Numbered from the stretch's first letter, positions 30,716 to 38,461 are shown. The stretch: DNA of 64,000 nucleotides from Actinomycetota bacterium (GCA_019639075.1 JAHBSO010000001.1:186001-250000), one strand, 5' to 3'. The notes: generated by a model not told the origin, from the sequence alone. Translations and numbers: made by a program.

Positions 30716-31065
30716 CGATCACCTGCCTCGACGTGGGCCTTGAGGGCGGCGAGCTGCTCGGTCCAGCCCTGCTCCACGGCATCGAGCCACGACCGGAGCC
30801 CCGCCGTCGCCCCGGCCCGCAGCGAGTAGATGCGAACGCGGGCGTCGAACTCGGGGTTGGCGTCCTCCACCACGTCGTTGTCCCGGAGCACCTTGAGGTG
30901 GCGGCTCATCACCGAGGGGCTGACCGCCAGCTCGGCCGCGAGCTCGCCGGCCCGGCGGGGTCGCTCGCGCAGGAGCTCGACCACCCGCCGGCGGGCCGGG
31001 TCGGCCAGCGCGGCGAGCGTGCGGTCGACCGGGTCGGTCGCGGCTGCGGCCTCGGCGGCGCTCAC
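30712..31065 (-). CDS. ArsR-family transcriptional regulator
   Basis: 117-aa winged-helix repressor: DPVDRTLAALADPARRRVVELLRERPRRAGELAAELAVSPSVMSRHLKVLRDNDVV is the HTH_5 domain, ending in the family recognition helix. No Cys-based metal site is visible, so a metal sensor is unlikely. ArsR proteins next to AHSA1-like genes are common and may sense small ligands. The GTG start at 31065 overlaps the VOC gene stop (GTGA). It probably represses its own operon through the repeats near 31538-31588. Confidence 0.9.
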   Translation of the reverse strand: MSAAEAAAATDPVDRTLAALADPARRRVVELLRERPRRAGELAAELAVSPSVMSRHLKVLRDNDVVEDANPEFDARVRIYSLRAGATAGLRSWLDAVEQGWTEQLAALKAHVEAGDR

Positions 31066-31526
31066 GCCCAGTTCGTCGCTTCGATGGGCTGGCCGATCGC
31101 CTCCTCGGCCTCGGCCCGGGTGACGTCGCGGACGTGGGCCGAGAAGGTCCAGGCGTGGCCCTCGTGGTCGAGCACGCGGTAGGTCCGGTCCCCGTAGAAC
31201 TGGTCGGACGGCTCGGCCACGATCGTGGCACCGGCGGCCCGGGCCCGCTCGCAGTGGCCATCCACGTCGCCCACGAGGTCGACGTGGGTGGTCTGGGTGT
31301 TCGCTCCCCCGACCGACGCCGGGCTGCGCATTGTCTCGGACCACTCGGCCCCGACCATGATCCGGCCCCGTCCCTCCACCGCCATCTCGTAGTGGCACAT
31401 CGTGGGGTCGTCGTCGGGACCCTCGATGGCCATCGTGACCTCGAAGCCGAACGCCTTCGAGAGCCAGTCGAGCGCGGCCTTGGGATCCTGGTAGGTGAGA
31501 GCGGCGGTGAAGGTCGGGGTGTCCAT
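31062..31526 (-). CDS. VOC (glyoxalase/bleomycin-resistance-like) superfamily protein
   Basis: 154-aa (158 from ATG 31538) single-domain protein with FTAALTYQDPKAALDWLSKAFGFE and the closing YRVLDHEGHAWTFSAHVRD, typical of the VOC fold with paired beta-alpha-beta-beta-beta units. The metal-ligand pattern is only partial, so enzyme, sequestering protein or sensor are all possible. Start choice: ATG 31526 or 31538 (MDTPMDTP repeats four residues); neither has a clear ribosome site. It is the first gene of an operon with arsR and the SRPBCC gene. Confidence 0.82.
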   Translation of the reverse strand: MDTPTFTAALTYQDPKAALDWLSKAFGFEVTMAIEGPDDDPTMCHYEMAVEGRGRIMVGAEWSETMRSPASVGGANTQTTHVDLVGDVDGHCERARAAGATIVAEPSDQFYGDRTYRVLDHEGHAWTFSAHVRDVTRAEAEEAIGQPIEATNWA

Positions 31527-31537
31527 GGGCGTGTCCA

Positions 31538-31588
31538 TTCCATTGTGCGAGATGGAAATAGTTTCGCGATTGCGCAATGATCTGTCAA
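31538..31588 (-). promoter_or_regulatory. promoter and putative operators of the VOC-ArsR-SRPBCC operon
   Basis: On the minus strand, a perfect -35 TTGACA (plus 31583-31588) is followed after 17 nt by GAAACT as a weak -10 (TATTTC lies 5 nt further). Two inverted repeats flank the initiation region: the 10-nt palindrome ATTGCGCAAT (31569-31578) in the spacer, and TTCCAT-8 nt-ATGGAA (31538-31557) at the likely start point. Their placement is where a self-repressing ArsR protein would bind. Confidence 0.55.
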
Positions 31589-31637
31589 CCGGTCGTCGGG
31601 ACGCCTCCCGCGGCCCCCGGTCTGCCACACTGCGCGC

Positions 31638-32576
31638 ATGGCAACTCGCACCTGTCCCTCCTGCGGCACCCAGTACGTGGCGACGGTGCGCCGCTGCATC
31701 GACTGCGGCGAGGTGCTCGTCGCGGAGGAGACGTCGGTGCGGGCCGCCGAGGCCAAGTCGACCGTCGGCTCCGGTGATCGGGAGCAGGTGGGCTACGAGC
31801 TGCCGGGCTGGGGCAACCAGCTGAAGGTGGCGCTGGAGGGGATGCTCGACCGAAACGGGGTGCCTCGCGTGTGGGGTGCGTCCATGCTGCTGGTGCCGGC
31901 CGAGTTCGAGGCCGAGGTCGACCGGCTGATCGAGGCGGTCGAGGGCACCGAGGTGCCCGAGCCCGACGACGACACCCCGCAGGTCGCGCTCGAGATCGAG
32001 GGGCTCGACCAGGACACCGTCGACCGCCTCGAGGCCCGCCTCATCGGCGACGGCGTCCCGCACCTCTGGGACGACGACGGCGCCCTCCTGGTGGCCGAGG
32101 CCGACGAGGAGAAGGTGCTCGCGGTCATCGACGAGGTGTTCGACGAGGTCGAGGCCGACCACGACGACGTCGACGTGCAACGGGTCCTGTCGTCGGTCTA
32201 CGTCGCCGCCGACCGGCTGATGAAGAAGCCCGACGACGCCAAGCTGGGCAAGGCGTTCCGGGCGGCCGCGGCTCCGCTCGACGACGTGGGGGTGCCCTAC
32301 GGCTTCGAGCCCGACGCCTGGTCGGAGATCGTCGACGCCATCGCCCGCCTGGTCGAGGAGGCCCCGGGCGCGCCGTCCTCCGAGGAGCCCGAGGACGAGC
32401 CCGAGGACGAGTCCGAGTCCGAGGACGACGCGACCGAGGAGGGCGAGGAACCGGACGACGCGACCGAGCCCGAAAAAGAGGCGGACGAGGGCGAGGAGGA
32501 GTCCGAAGAGGACGAGGGTAACGGCGTCGCGGACCTGGCCCGCGAACTGCGCGACCGCCTCCAGGAGATCGTCTGA
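31638..32576 (+). CDS. zinc-ribbon protein with two repeated domains and an acidic tail
   Basis: 312-aa protein of unknown function. A zinc ribbon with C6-x2-C9 and C20-x2-C23 (CPSCGTQY, CIDCGEVL) is followed by two related alpha/beta repeats: about 52-104 (GNQLKVALEGMLDRNGVPRVWGASMLLVPAEFEAEVDRLIEAVE) and 115-168 (ending ALLVAEADEEKVLAVIDEVFDEVE). Each has GVPxxWxxxxxLLVxxxxExxVxxxI, like DUF2007-type modules. A conserved helical part (about 180-245) and an Asp/Glu-rich tail (250-300) follow, ending in a short helix ARELRDRLQEIV. CACACT lies 6 nt before the ATG, similar to the leaderless boxes elsewhere. It could be a regulator or adaptor; no function is assigned. Confidence 0.75.
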   Translation: MATRTCPSCGTQYVATVRRCIDCGEVLVAEETSVRAAEAKSTVGSGDREQVGYELPGWGNQLKVALEGMLDRNGVPRVWGASMLLVPAEFEAEVDRLIEAVEGTEVPEPDDDTPQVALEIEGLDQDTVDRLEARLIGDGVPHLWDDDGALLVAEADEEKVLAVIDEVFDEVEADHDDVDVQRVLSSVYVAADRLMKKPDDAKLGKAFRAAAAPLDDVGVPYGFEPDAWSEIVDAIARLVEEAPGAPSSEEPEDEPEDESESEDDATEEGEEPDDATEPEKEADEGEEESEEDEGNGVADLARELRDRLQEIV

Positions 32577-32580
32577 ACGC

Positions 32581-32666
32581 ACCGATGGGGTCGGACCCCG
32601 ACCGTGCACGCGCCGGGCCCGATCGGACCGTCGGTCACGGCACGGTCGGGGTCCGACCCCATCGGT
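32581..32666. repeat. 27-bp perfect inverted repeat containing the GGGGTCGGACCCC element
   Basis: The arm at 32581-32607 is an exact reverse complement of 32640-32666, with 32 unrelated bases between. Each arm holds the small palindrome GGGGTC-g-GACCCC. The arm matches 244-270 at 25 of 27 positions. It follows the zinc-ribbon gene and precedes the -10 of the J-domain gene, so it could end transcription, but its two-level symmetry suggests a mobile or amplified repeat. Confidence 0.75.
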
Positions 32667-32696
32667 GCGGGTGGTCGGGCGGGGGACGGGAGCCGG

Positions 32697-32702
32697 TACC
32701 GT
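32697..32702 (+). promoter_or_regulatory. -10 box TACCGT for the J-domain gene
   Basis: It lies 6 nt before the GTG at 32709 and fits a leaderless message. Confidence 0.4.
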
Positions 32703-32708
32703 GACGGG

Positions 32709-33407
32709 GTGGTGCTGGCCGAGCTCGAACTGTTCCTGTCCCGGCCGGTCGCGCCCACCCGGAGGATCGCCCTCGGCACGTCGAACCTGCCGATCGGGCC
32801 CGGGCTCGGCTTCGGCGGCTTGCTGCTGGGCGCGGTCACGGCCCGGTTCGTGCCCGAGGTCGACCCCGACCTGCTGCCCGACCTGGAGCGTCTGACCCGC
32901 CAGGTCGAGGCCGGCTACCGGATCCCTCAGCCCCGCCTCCGCCACCGCCTCCAGGACGACCGCGTCGGGCTCACCTCGCACAAGCACCGGCTTGAGGGCG
33001 ACGGCGAGCAGCTCCGCTTCGACCTCGACGAGCGGGGCAACCCGACCCCCCACGTGATCGGGGCGATCTACACGGCGGGCCTCTTCGACGGTCCGGAGCG
33101 GTCCGCGGCGCTCGGGGCCATCCGCCGGGGTCTGGTCTGGCGGGGGTCGATCGGTGAACGCCTCGTCAGCCACCTCGGTGGTGAGGGCGCCACCGCCGAC
33201 CTCACGGTGCTCGGCGGTCGGGACCCGCGTGCGTGGGCGCTCGCGCTGCTCGGCCTCACCGAGGCGAGCGTCGAGGGCCCGCTCGTGAACCGGCGCTTCC
33301 GGGAGCTGGTCCGGGCCGCCCACCCCGACCACGGTGGTGACGCCGACGCCGCGGCCGTGGCCATCGACGAGCTCACCCGGGCCCGCCGGATCCTCACCAA
33401 GGGCTGA
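32709..33407 (+). CDS. protein with C-terminal J-domain-like segment
   Basis: 232-aa protein; GTG at 32709 (or 32712) is the start next to a TANNNT box. The last about 60 residues hold a J-domain core: helix RFRELVRAA, the HPD tripeptide in AHPDHGGDAD, and helix AAAVAIDELTRARRILTKG. The HPD would stimulate DnaK. The preceding about 165 residues have no DnaJ G/F or zinc domain and I do not recognise them; they begin LAELELFLSRPVAPTRRIALGTSNLPIGPG and may recruit a specific client. Context gives no further hint. Confidence 0.75.
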   Translation: MVLAELELFLSRPVAPTRRIALGTSNLPIGPGLGFGGLLLGAVTARFVPEVDPDLLPDLERLTRQVEAGYRIPQPRLRHRLQDDRVGLTSHKHRLEGDGEQLRFDLDERGNPTPHVIGAIYTAGLFDGPERSAALGAIRRGLVWRGSIGERLVSHLGGEGATADLTVLGGRDPRAWALALLGLTEASVEGPLVNRRFRELVRAAHPDHGGDADAAAVAIDELTRARRILTKG

Positions 33408-33411
33408 CCCC

Positions 33412-34002
33412 ATGCCCCCTCGCGCCGGACGCCCCGGTGGACTGCTGCTGACCCCCGGTGCGGGCAGCGACCGGGACCACCACACCCTCGTCGCCCTCGA
33501 GGAGGCGCTGGCCCCACTGCCGGTGGCCCGGGTCGACTTCCCCTACCGCAAGGAGGGGCGCCGGGCCCCGGATCGCGCCCCGAAGCTGATCGAGTCGCTC
33601 CGCGCCGATGCCGCCGCGTTCGCGGCCGAACGGCGCTTCCGACCGAACCGGTTGCTCCTGGGCGGTCGGTCCATGGGTGGACGGATGTGCTCCATGGCGG
33701 TGGCCGAAGGTCTGCCGGCCCGCGGGCTGGTGCTGATCAGCTACCCGCTGCACCCGCCGGGCAAGCCCGACAAGCTGCGGATCGAGCACCTCCCGCTGCT
33801 GGAGGTGCCGTGCCTGTTCGTCTCGGGCACCCGCGACCCCTTCGGCACCCCCGAGGAGCTGGAGGAGCACACCGCGGCGATCCCGGGTCCGGTGCAGCAC
33901 CACTGGATCGAGGGCGGTCGCCACGGCCTCGACCGCGACGACGACGAGATCTGCGCCGTGGTGGCCGACTGGATCGACCGGCTGCCGCCGTTGCGGGCCT
34001 GA
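33412..34002 (+). CDS. alpha/beta hydrolase of the KANL3/Tex30-like type
   Basis: 196-aa hydrolase with GGLLLTPGAGSDRDHHTL at the start, the nucleophile elbow GGRSMGG (S87), an acid-loop candidate SGTRDPFGTP and a histidine in GGRHGLD near the end, giving a complete Ser-Asp-His triad. It matches the small alpha/beta hydrolases of the KANL3/Tex30-like group (PF20408, as I recall). Substrate unknown. It starts 5 nt after the J-domain gene and may share its message. Confidence 0.82.
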   Translation: MPPRAGRPGGLLLTPGAGSDRDHHTLVALEEALAPLPVARVDFPYRKEGRRAPDRAPKLIESLRADAAAFAAERRFRPNRLLLGGRSMGGRMCSMAVAEGLPARGLVLISYPLHPPGKPDKLRIEHLPLLEVPCLFVSGTRDPFGTPEELEEHTAAIPGPVQHHWIEGGRHGLDRDDDEICAVVADWIDRLPPLRA

Positions 34003-34008
34003 TCCCGT

Positions 34009-35565
34009 TCAGATCGCGCCGAAGCCCGACGTCGGCGAGGGGAGTCGGTCCTCGGGGTTGAGCTCCTCGAGCTCGAGGTGCGCGGTCTCCGGGTAGAGGG
34101 TGATGACGAGGACGGCCACCAGCAACGGGCCCACCGCCAGCATGGCGATGGCCGGGCCGTAGCTGTCGAAGTGGTCGCGCATGCGACCGGCGAACCGCAG
34201 GCCCGTCGCGCTGCCGGCGACCCCGGCGACCGCGATCCATCCGTTGGCCCGTGCCCGCAGCGCCGTGGGGAAGAGCTCGGGGCCGTAGACGGCGAGCGCC
34301 GGGACGGTGACGGCGCCGATGATCGACCCGAACACCGCGGTGAGCCAGATCCAGCTCCCGCCGACCTGGTAGGTGAGGACCATGAGGGCGGCGCCGCCGA
34401 TGGTGCCGACCGCGCCGACGAGCTTGCGGCCCCGGGTGTCGGCCAGGCGGCCGCCGACGATGACGCCGATGCCGCCCGGGGTGGCCGTGGCCATGGTGAA
34501 GATCGTGATCTGCCAGGCCGCGAAGCCGTGCTCGTCGCGCAGGAAGTCGTTCTGGAACTGGGTGACCGGTGCGAAGAACAGCAGCCCGAGGAAGGCCGCC
34601 GTGGCGAGGAGCGCGAGTCGGGCCCGGTGTCCGCCCATGTGCGCCTTGGCGTGCGGCCGCACGTACCGCCGACTCTCGGGCACGTCGCGGTGCACGGCCA
34701 GCACCGCGGGCAGCACGAGCAGTGGGGCGACGTAGACGATGCGCCAGGCCCAGGGGGCCAGATCGGCGAGGCTCACGAGCGCGACGGCCGCCCCGCCGCC
34801 GAGCGCCGCGGTCATCGTGAGGACGCTCGCCGCGTAGGCCCGGGCGCCGGCGGGCATCTCCTCGGCGGCGATCACCGCGAGCAGCAGCGCCAGCGCGGCG
34901 GAGAAACCGCGCGAGAACGTCTGGGTGACCCCGAGGACGAACAGGTTCGGGGCCAGCGCGCCGGCGGCGGCCATGACGATGCCGCCCACCGCCGACACCT
35001 TGACCAGGCGCCGCCGGCCCTGCCGGTCGGCCATGAAGGACAGCAGGAGCGAGAGCAGCACGCCGATGCGGACCGCGGAGAGCGTGTCGCCCTGGGCCGA
35101 CGACGACGCGCCGAACTCGTCGGCGGCGAAGGTGATCGTCTGGGTGATCAGCGTGCCGAGGTAGCCGGCCACCATCGAGATGACGCACAGCCGGCTGAGC
35201 ATGGCCGAGGCCCTCGCGTCGAGCCGGTCCGGGGGCGACCACCACGGGGCCTCGGGCGGGTGCTCGGGGTCGGCAGGCGCGGGTGGTTCCGAGCGACGGG
35301 CCATCGAGGCGAGCAGGGGCCGGAAGAGCGGCTCCCACACCGGGATGGCCAGCTTCCAGCGGATCGTCTCGACGACCCGCACGCCTCCGTCGTCGAGCGG
35401 TTCGACCGCGAGGGTCCGCTCGTAGTGCTCGAACGGTCCCTCGCCGAGCACGAAGCGGTCGGGGCCGTCGGCCCGTTCGAGCAGGAGGTCGTCCCGTGGC
35501 ACCCGGAGCGCGGCGAGCCCGGCCTCGTCGGTGTCGATGGTGTTGACGGTGGTCGTCTCGGTCAC
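34009..35565 (-). CDS. MFS transporter with N-terminal SRPBCC/START-like domain
   Basis: 518 aa from the GTG at 35565. The first about 120 residues are not membrane: RVPRDDLLLERADGPDRFVLGEGPFEHYERTLAVEPLDDGGVRVVETIRWKLAIPVWEPLFRPLL-type sequence looks like a polyketide-cyclase/START-like domain. A 12-helix major facilitator follows (about 150-500), with DRQGRRR (loop 2-3), PESRRYVRP and GGRLADTRGRKLVG (loop 8-9), the sugar/metabolite-porter signatures. Substrate unknown. A soluble ligand-binding domain fused ahead of a permease is unusual. Confidence 0.8.
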   Translation of the reverse strand: MTETTTVNTIDTDEAGLAALRVPRDDLLLERADGPDRFVLGEGPFEHYERTLAVEPLDDGGVRVVETIRWKLAIPVWEPLFRPLLASMARRSEPPAPADPEHPPEAPWWSPPDRLDARASAMLSRLCVISMVAGYLGTLITQTITFAADEFGASSSAQGDTLSAVRIGVLLSLLLSFMADRQGRRRLVKVSAVGGIVMAAAGALAPNLFVLGVTQTFSRGFSAALALLLAVIAAEEMPAGARAYAASVLTMTAALGGGAAVALVSLADLAPWAWRIVYVAPLLVLPAVLAVHRDVPESRRYVRPHAKAHMGGHRARLALLATAAFLGLLFFAPVTQFQNDFLRDEHGFAAWQITIFTMATATPGGIGVIVGGRLADTRGRKLVGAVGTIGGAALMVLTYQVGGSWIWLTAVFGSIIGAVTVPALAVYGPELFPTALRARANGWIAVAGVAGSATGLRFAGRMRDHFDSYGPAIAMLAVGPLLVAVLVITLYPETAHLELEELNPEDRLPSPTSGFGAI

Positions 35566-35747
35566 GGCGGCGTTCGGGGTGGTGGGTCCCGCGGGCCGGG
35601 ACGGCACCCGATTCTGGCCGCTGCGGGAGGTCGGCGGGTCGCATCGGGAGCAGGGGAACAATGCGGGGTCGGACCGGGTTGGAGCACCTGGGGTTCGCGC
35701 GGTCGCGCGACCCCGTGGGAGTATGGCCCGTCCCCAAGAGGAGCAGC
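35566..35747. promoter_or_regulatory. divergent gap between the MFS-fusion gene and nfu
   Basis: This 182-bp gene-free stretch should hold promoters for both directions. The only visible items are TATGGC (35722-35727), a possible -10 for nfu, and the strong nfu ribosome site AGAGGAG (35737-35743). GGGGTCGGACC near 35665 is a partial match to the repeat at 32581 but lacks the second arm. Nothing else stands out. Confidence 0.35.
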
Positions 35748-36011
35748 GTGCGAGACAAGGTCCAGGCAACCATCGAGGTCATCCGCCCGGCGATCCAGGC
35801 CGACGGTGGCGACATCTTCCTGAAGGACGTCGACGAGTCGACCGGCGTCGTCACGGTCGAGCTCACCGGTGCCTGCGTGTCCTGCCCCGCCTCGACGGTC
35901 ACGCTGAAGGCCGGCGTCGAGCGCATCCTCAAGGACCGCGTCGAGGGCGTGACGGCCGTCGAGCAGTACGGCGTCGACGACGCGTCGGCCGAGACCGCCA
36001 TCTCCCTCTGA
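35748..36011 (+). CDS. NifU-like C-terminal-domain protein (iron-sulfur carrier)
   Basis: 87-aa Nfu domain that carries and delivers Fe-S clusters: VRDKVQATIEVIRPAIQADGGDIFL, then the cluster-binding CxxC (C43-x2-C46) in LTGACVSCPAS. It starts at GTG 35748 behind a good AGAGGAG site. It stands alone, without the A-type or scaffold domain of NfuA. Followed after 15 nt by meaB; a cysteine desulfurase lies 7 kb away. Confidence 0.92.
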   Translation: MRDKVQATIEVIRPAIQADGGDIFLKDVDESTGVVTVELTGACVSCPASTVTLKAGVERILKDRVEGVTAVEQYGVDDASAETAISL

Positions 36012-36026
36012 GCGACCGGACGCGGC

Positions 36027-36980
36027 GTGGTGCGGGTGCCCACCCCCGAGGAGCTGCTCCAGGCGGCGCGCCACGGCGATCGGGGCGCGCTCGCCCGCCT
36101 GCTGTCCATGGTCGAGAAGGGCGGTGAGGGCGCCCATCGGGCCGGGCGGGCGGCGTTCGAGCTGGCCGGCGACGCCTACACCGTCGGGATCACCGGCGCG
36201 CCCGGCGCGGGGAAGTCGACGCTCACCAGCGCCCTCGTGGCCCACGTGCGCAGCACCGGCACCCGGCTCGCGGTGCTGGCCATCGACCCGTCGTCGCCGT
36301 ACTCGGGGGGCGCGATCCTCGGCGACCGCGTGCGCATGGGTCAGCACGCGCTCGACGACGGGGTCTTCATCCGGTCGATGGCCACCCGCGGCCACCTCGG
36401 CGGGTTGGCGGTCGCCGCTCCCGAGGCGGTGCGCATCCTCGATGCCGCCGGGTACCCGTGGGTGCTCGTCGAGACCGTCGGCGTCGGCCAGGTCGAGGTC
36501 GAGGTGGCGGGCGCGGCCGACACCACGGTGGTCGTCGTGAACCCGGGTTGGGGCGACGCGGTCCAGGCCAACAAGGCGGGCCTCATGGAGATCGCCGACG
36601 TGTTCGTCGTGAACAAGGCCGACCGCGACGGCGCGGGGCAGACGGTGAAGGACATCGAGTCGATGCTCGACCTCACGTCCCGGGGTCGGTGGCGGCCGCC
36701 GGTCGTGCGGGCCGTCGGGACCACGGGGGAGGGGGCCGCCGACCTGTGGGACGCGGTCGCCGAGCACCGCCGCCACGTGGAGGACACCGGCGAGCTGGCC
36801 GAACGTCGGCGGATCCGGCTGCGCGAGGAGCTCGACCTGATCATCGACCGGCGTCTGCGGGCCAAGGCCGAGTCGCTCCTGGACGCGTCGGACCGCGCCG
36901 AGGTCGACGAGGCCGTCGACGCCGGCCGGCTCGACCCGTGGTCGGCCGCCGACCGCCTCCTCGCCCCGCTCGACGCCTGA
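36027..36980 (+). CDS. meaB: methylmalonyl-CoA mutase-associated GTPase (MeaB/ArgK family)
   Basis: 317-aa G3E GTPase that protects and loads B12-dependent acyl-CoA mutases. It has Walker A GAPGAGKS (57-64), IDPSSPYSGGAILGDRVRM, RSMATRGHLGG, ETVGVGQVEVEVA and the guanine-specificity motif NKAD (near 195). The mutase itself is not next to it, which is usual when the mutase subunits are elsewhere. The start is GTG 36027. The perfect 29-bp inverted repeat lies at its stop codon. Confidence 0.92.
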   Translation: MVRVPTPEELLQAARHGDRGALARLLSMVEKGGEGAHRAGRAAFELAGDAYTVGITGAPGAGKSTLTSALVAHVRSTGTRLAVLAIDPSSPYSGGAILGDRVRMGQHALDDGVFIRSMATRGHLGGLAVAAPEAVRILDAAGYPWVLVETVGVGQVEVEVAGAADTTVVVVNPGWGDAVQANKAGLMEIADVFVVNKADRDGAGQTVKDIESMLDLTSRGRWRPPVVRAVGTTGEGAADLWDAVAEHRRHVEDTGELAERRRIRLREELDLIIDRRLRAKAESLLDASDRAEVDEAVDAGRLDPWSAADRLLAPLDA

Positions 36981-37049
36981 CCTTTCGACTCGCTCCGCTC
37001 GCTCAAGGAGCAACGTCTGTTCCTTGAGCGAGCGGAGCGAGTCGAAAGG
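36981..37049. repeat. perfect 29-bp inverted repeat
   Basis: The arm at 36981-37009 (CCTTTCGACTCGCTCCGCTC, then GCTCAAGGA) is an exact reverse complement of 37021-37049, with an 11-nt loop. It begins one base after the meaB stop codon. The stem would be extremely stable and likely ends meaB transcription. A diverged copy lies at 14359-14453. Confidence 0.8.
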
Positions 37050-37068
37050 TTGTCCGGCGGATGGTCGG

Positions 37069-37074
37069 TAGGGT
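37069..37074 (+). promoter_or_regulatory. -10 box TAGGGT for the enoyl-CoA hydratase gene
   Basis: It lies 7 nt before the ATG at 37082 with no Shine-Dalgarno sequence between. Confidence 0.45.
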
Positions 37075-37081
37075 CCGTCCC

Positions 37082-37873
37082 ATGTCCGAAGCTCCTGCCC
37101 CCGAATCGCTGGTCGCCCTCGAACGCCGCGACGACGGCGTCGCCGTCGTCACCCTGCAGAACCCGAAGGTCAACGCGTTGTCCTCCGCGGTGCTCCGGGC
37201 GCTGAAGGACGTCGCCGACCAGCTGATCGCCGATCCGCCCGGTGCCGTCGTGGTCACCGGCGGCGACCGCGTGTTCGCGGCCGGCGCCGACATCAGCGAG
37301 TTCGCCGGACCCGATGAGGCCCGCGAGACCGGCGGCCTGTTCCTCGAGGCCCTCAACGCCGTCGCCGCCATCCCGCGGGCCACCATCGCCGCGGTCGCCG
37401 GGTTCGCCCTCGGTGGCGGCTGCGAGCTGGCGCTGGCCTGCGACTTCCGGGTCGCCTCGGCCAAGGCCCGCTTCGGCCAGCCCGAGATCCTGCTCGGCAT
37501 CATCCCCGGCGGTGGGGGCACCCAGCGCCTGGCCCGACTGGTCGGTCCCGCCCGGGCGAAGGACCTGATCCTCACCGGCCGTCAGGTCGGGGCGGCCGAC
37601 GCGCTCGCGATGGGCCTGGCCGACCGCGTGGTCGAGCCCGAGGCGCTCATGGACGAGGCCCTGGGCTGGGCCTCGGAGCTGGCCCGTGGAGCGGTGGTGG
37701 CGCACGGGTTGGCCAAGGCGGCGATCGACGAGGGCCTGGAAGGTTCCCTCGATGCCGGCCTGCGGCTGGAGCAGGAGCGGTTCGTGGAGGTGTTCCGCAC
37801 CGACGACGCCCGCATCGGCGTGGCGTCGTTCCTCGAGCACGGCCCGGGCAAGGCCACGTTCACCGGTCGTTGA
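37082..37873 (+). CDS. enoyl-CoA hydratase/isomerase family protein
   Basis: 263-aa crotonase-fold enzyme. The CoA-binding loop GDRVFAAGADISEF forms the oxyanion hole, and the two glutamates expected of true hydratases are present in GGGCELALACDFR and FGQPEILLGIIPGGGGTQRL. It probably adds water to trans-2-enoyl-CoA in fatty acid breakdown, though the exact chain length is unknown. A nitroreductase gene follows after 7 nt. Confidence 0.9.
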   Translation: MSEAPAPESLVALERRDDGVAVVTLQNPKVNALSSAVLRALKDVADQLIADPPGAVVVTGGDRVFAAGADISEFAGPDEARETGGLFLEALNAVAAIPRATIAAVAGFALGGGCELALACDFRVASAKARFGQPEILLGIIPGGGGTQRLARLVGPARAKDLILTGRQVGAADALAMGLADRVVEPEALMDEALGWASELARGAVVAHGLAKAAIDEGLEGSLDAGLRLEQERFVEVFRTDDARIGVASFLEHGPGKATFTGR

Positions 37874-37880
37874 GGGCGTC

Positions 37881-38441
37881 GTGACCATCGACGAGCACCC
37901 CGTCGACCGGACGATCCGCGAGCGCCGGACGAGCCTCCTCGTCGACCGCGATGCACCGGTGCCCGACGACCTGGTCGACCTGCTGATCGAGGCGGCCACC
38001 TGGGCCCCGAACCACAAGCGCACCTGGCCGTGGCGGTTCACGGTGCTGTCGGGCGACGCCCGCGGTCGGCTGGGGCGGGCCATGGCCGAGGCCGGGACCG
38101 AGCTCGGCCTGGATCCGGCCAAGGTCGAGAAGCTCCCGACCAAGTACGAGCGCTCGGCGGTCGTGCTGCTCGTGTGGGTCCGACTCGACGGCGACGACGT
38201 ACGCCGGCGCGAGGACCGCGACGCCACGGCGGCCGCGGTGCAGAACCTGCTCCTGACCGCGACCGCGCACGGCCTCGGCAACTACTGGGCGACGGTGCCC
38301 GACGGGCTCGTGCCGTCGGTGCGGGCGGTGGCCGGCATCGACGACGGCCACGATCTGGTGGCGCTCGTGTACCTGGGTTGGCCGACCGGGTCGGTGGCGG
38401 TGCCCGAGCGGCCCGCGCCCGCGGTGACCCGGCTCCGTTGA
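37881..38441 (+). CDS. nitroreductase family protein
   Basis: 186-aa FMN-dependent oxidoreductase: TIRERRTS at the N-terminus (flavin phosphate contact), LIEAATWAPNHKRTWPWRF, and C-terminal LVALVYLGWPTG. It most resembles the short YdjA-type nitroreductases, for which physiological substrates are not established. The GTG at 37881 is used. It directly follows the hydratase gene (7 nt) and is likely co-transcribed with it. Confidence 0.88.
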   Translation: MTIDEHPVDRTIRERRTSLLVDRDAPVPDDLVDLLIEAATWAPNHKRTWPWRFTVLSGDARGRLGRAMAEAGTELGLDPAKVEKLPTKYERSAVVLLVWVRLDGDDVRRREDRDATAAAVQNLLLTATAHGLGNYWATVPDGLVPSVRAVAGIDDGHDLVALVYLGWPTGSVAVPERPAPAVTRLR

Positions 38442-38448
38442 GCGCCGA

Positions 38449-38454
38449 TAGGTT
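38449..38454 (+). promoter_or_regulatory. -10 box TAGGTT for the rhomboid gene
   Basis: It lies 7 nt before the GTG at 38462 and fits a leaderless message. Confidence 0.45.
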
Positions 38455-38461
38455 GCCAGCC

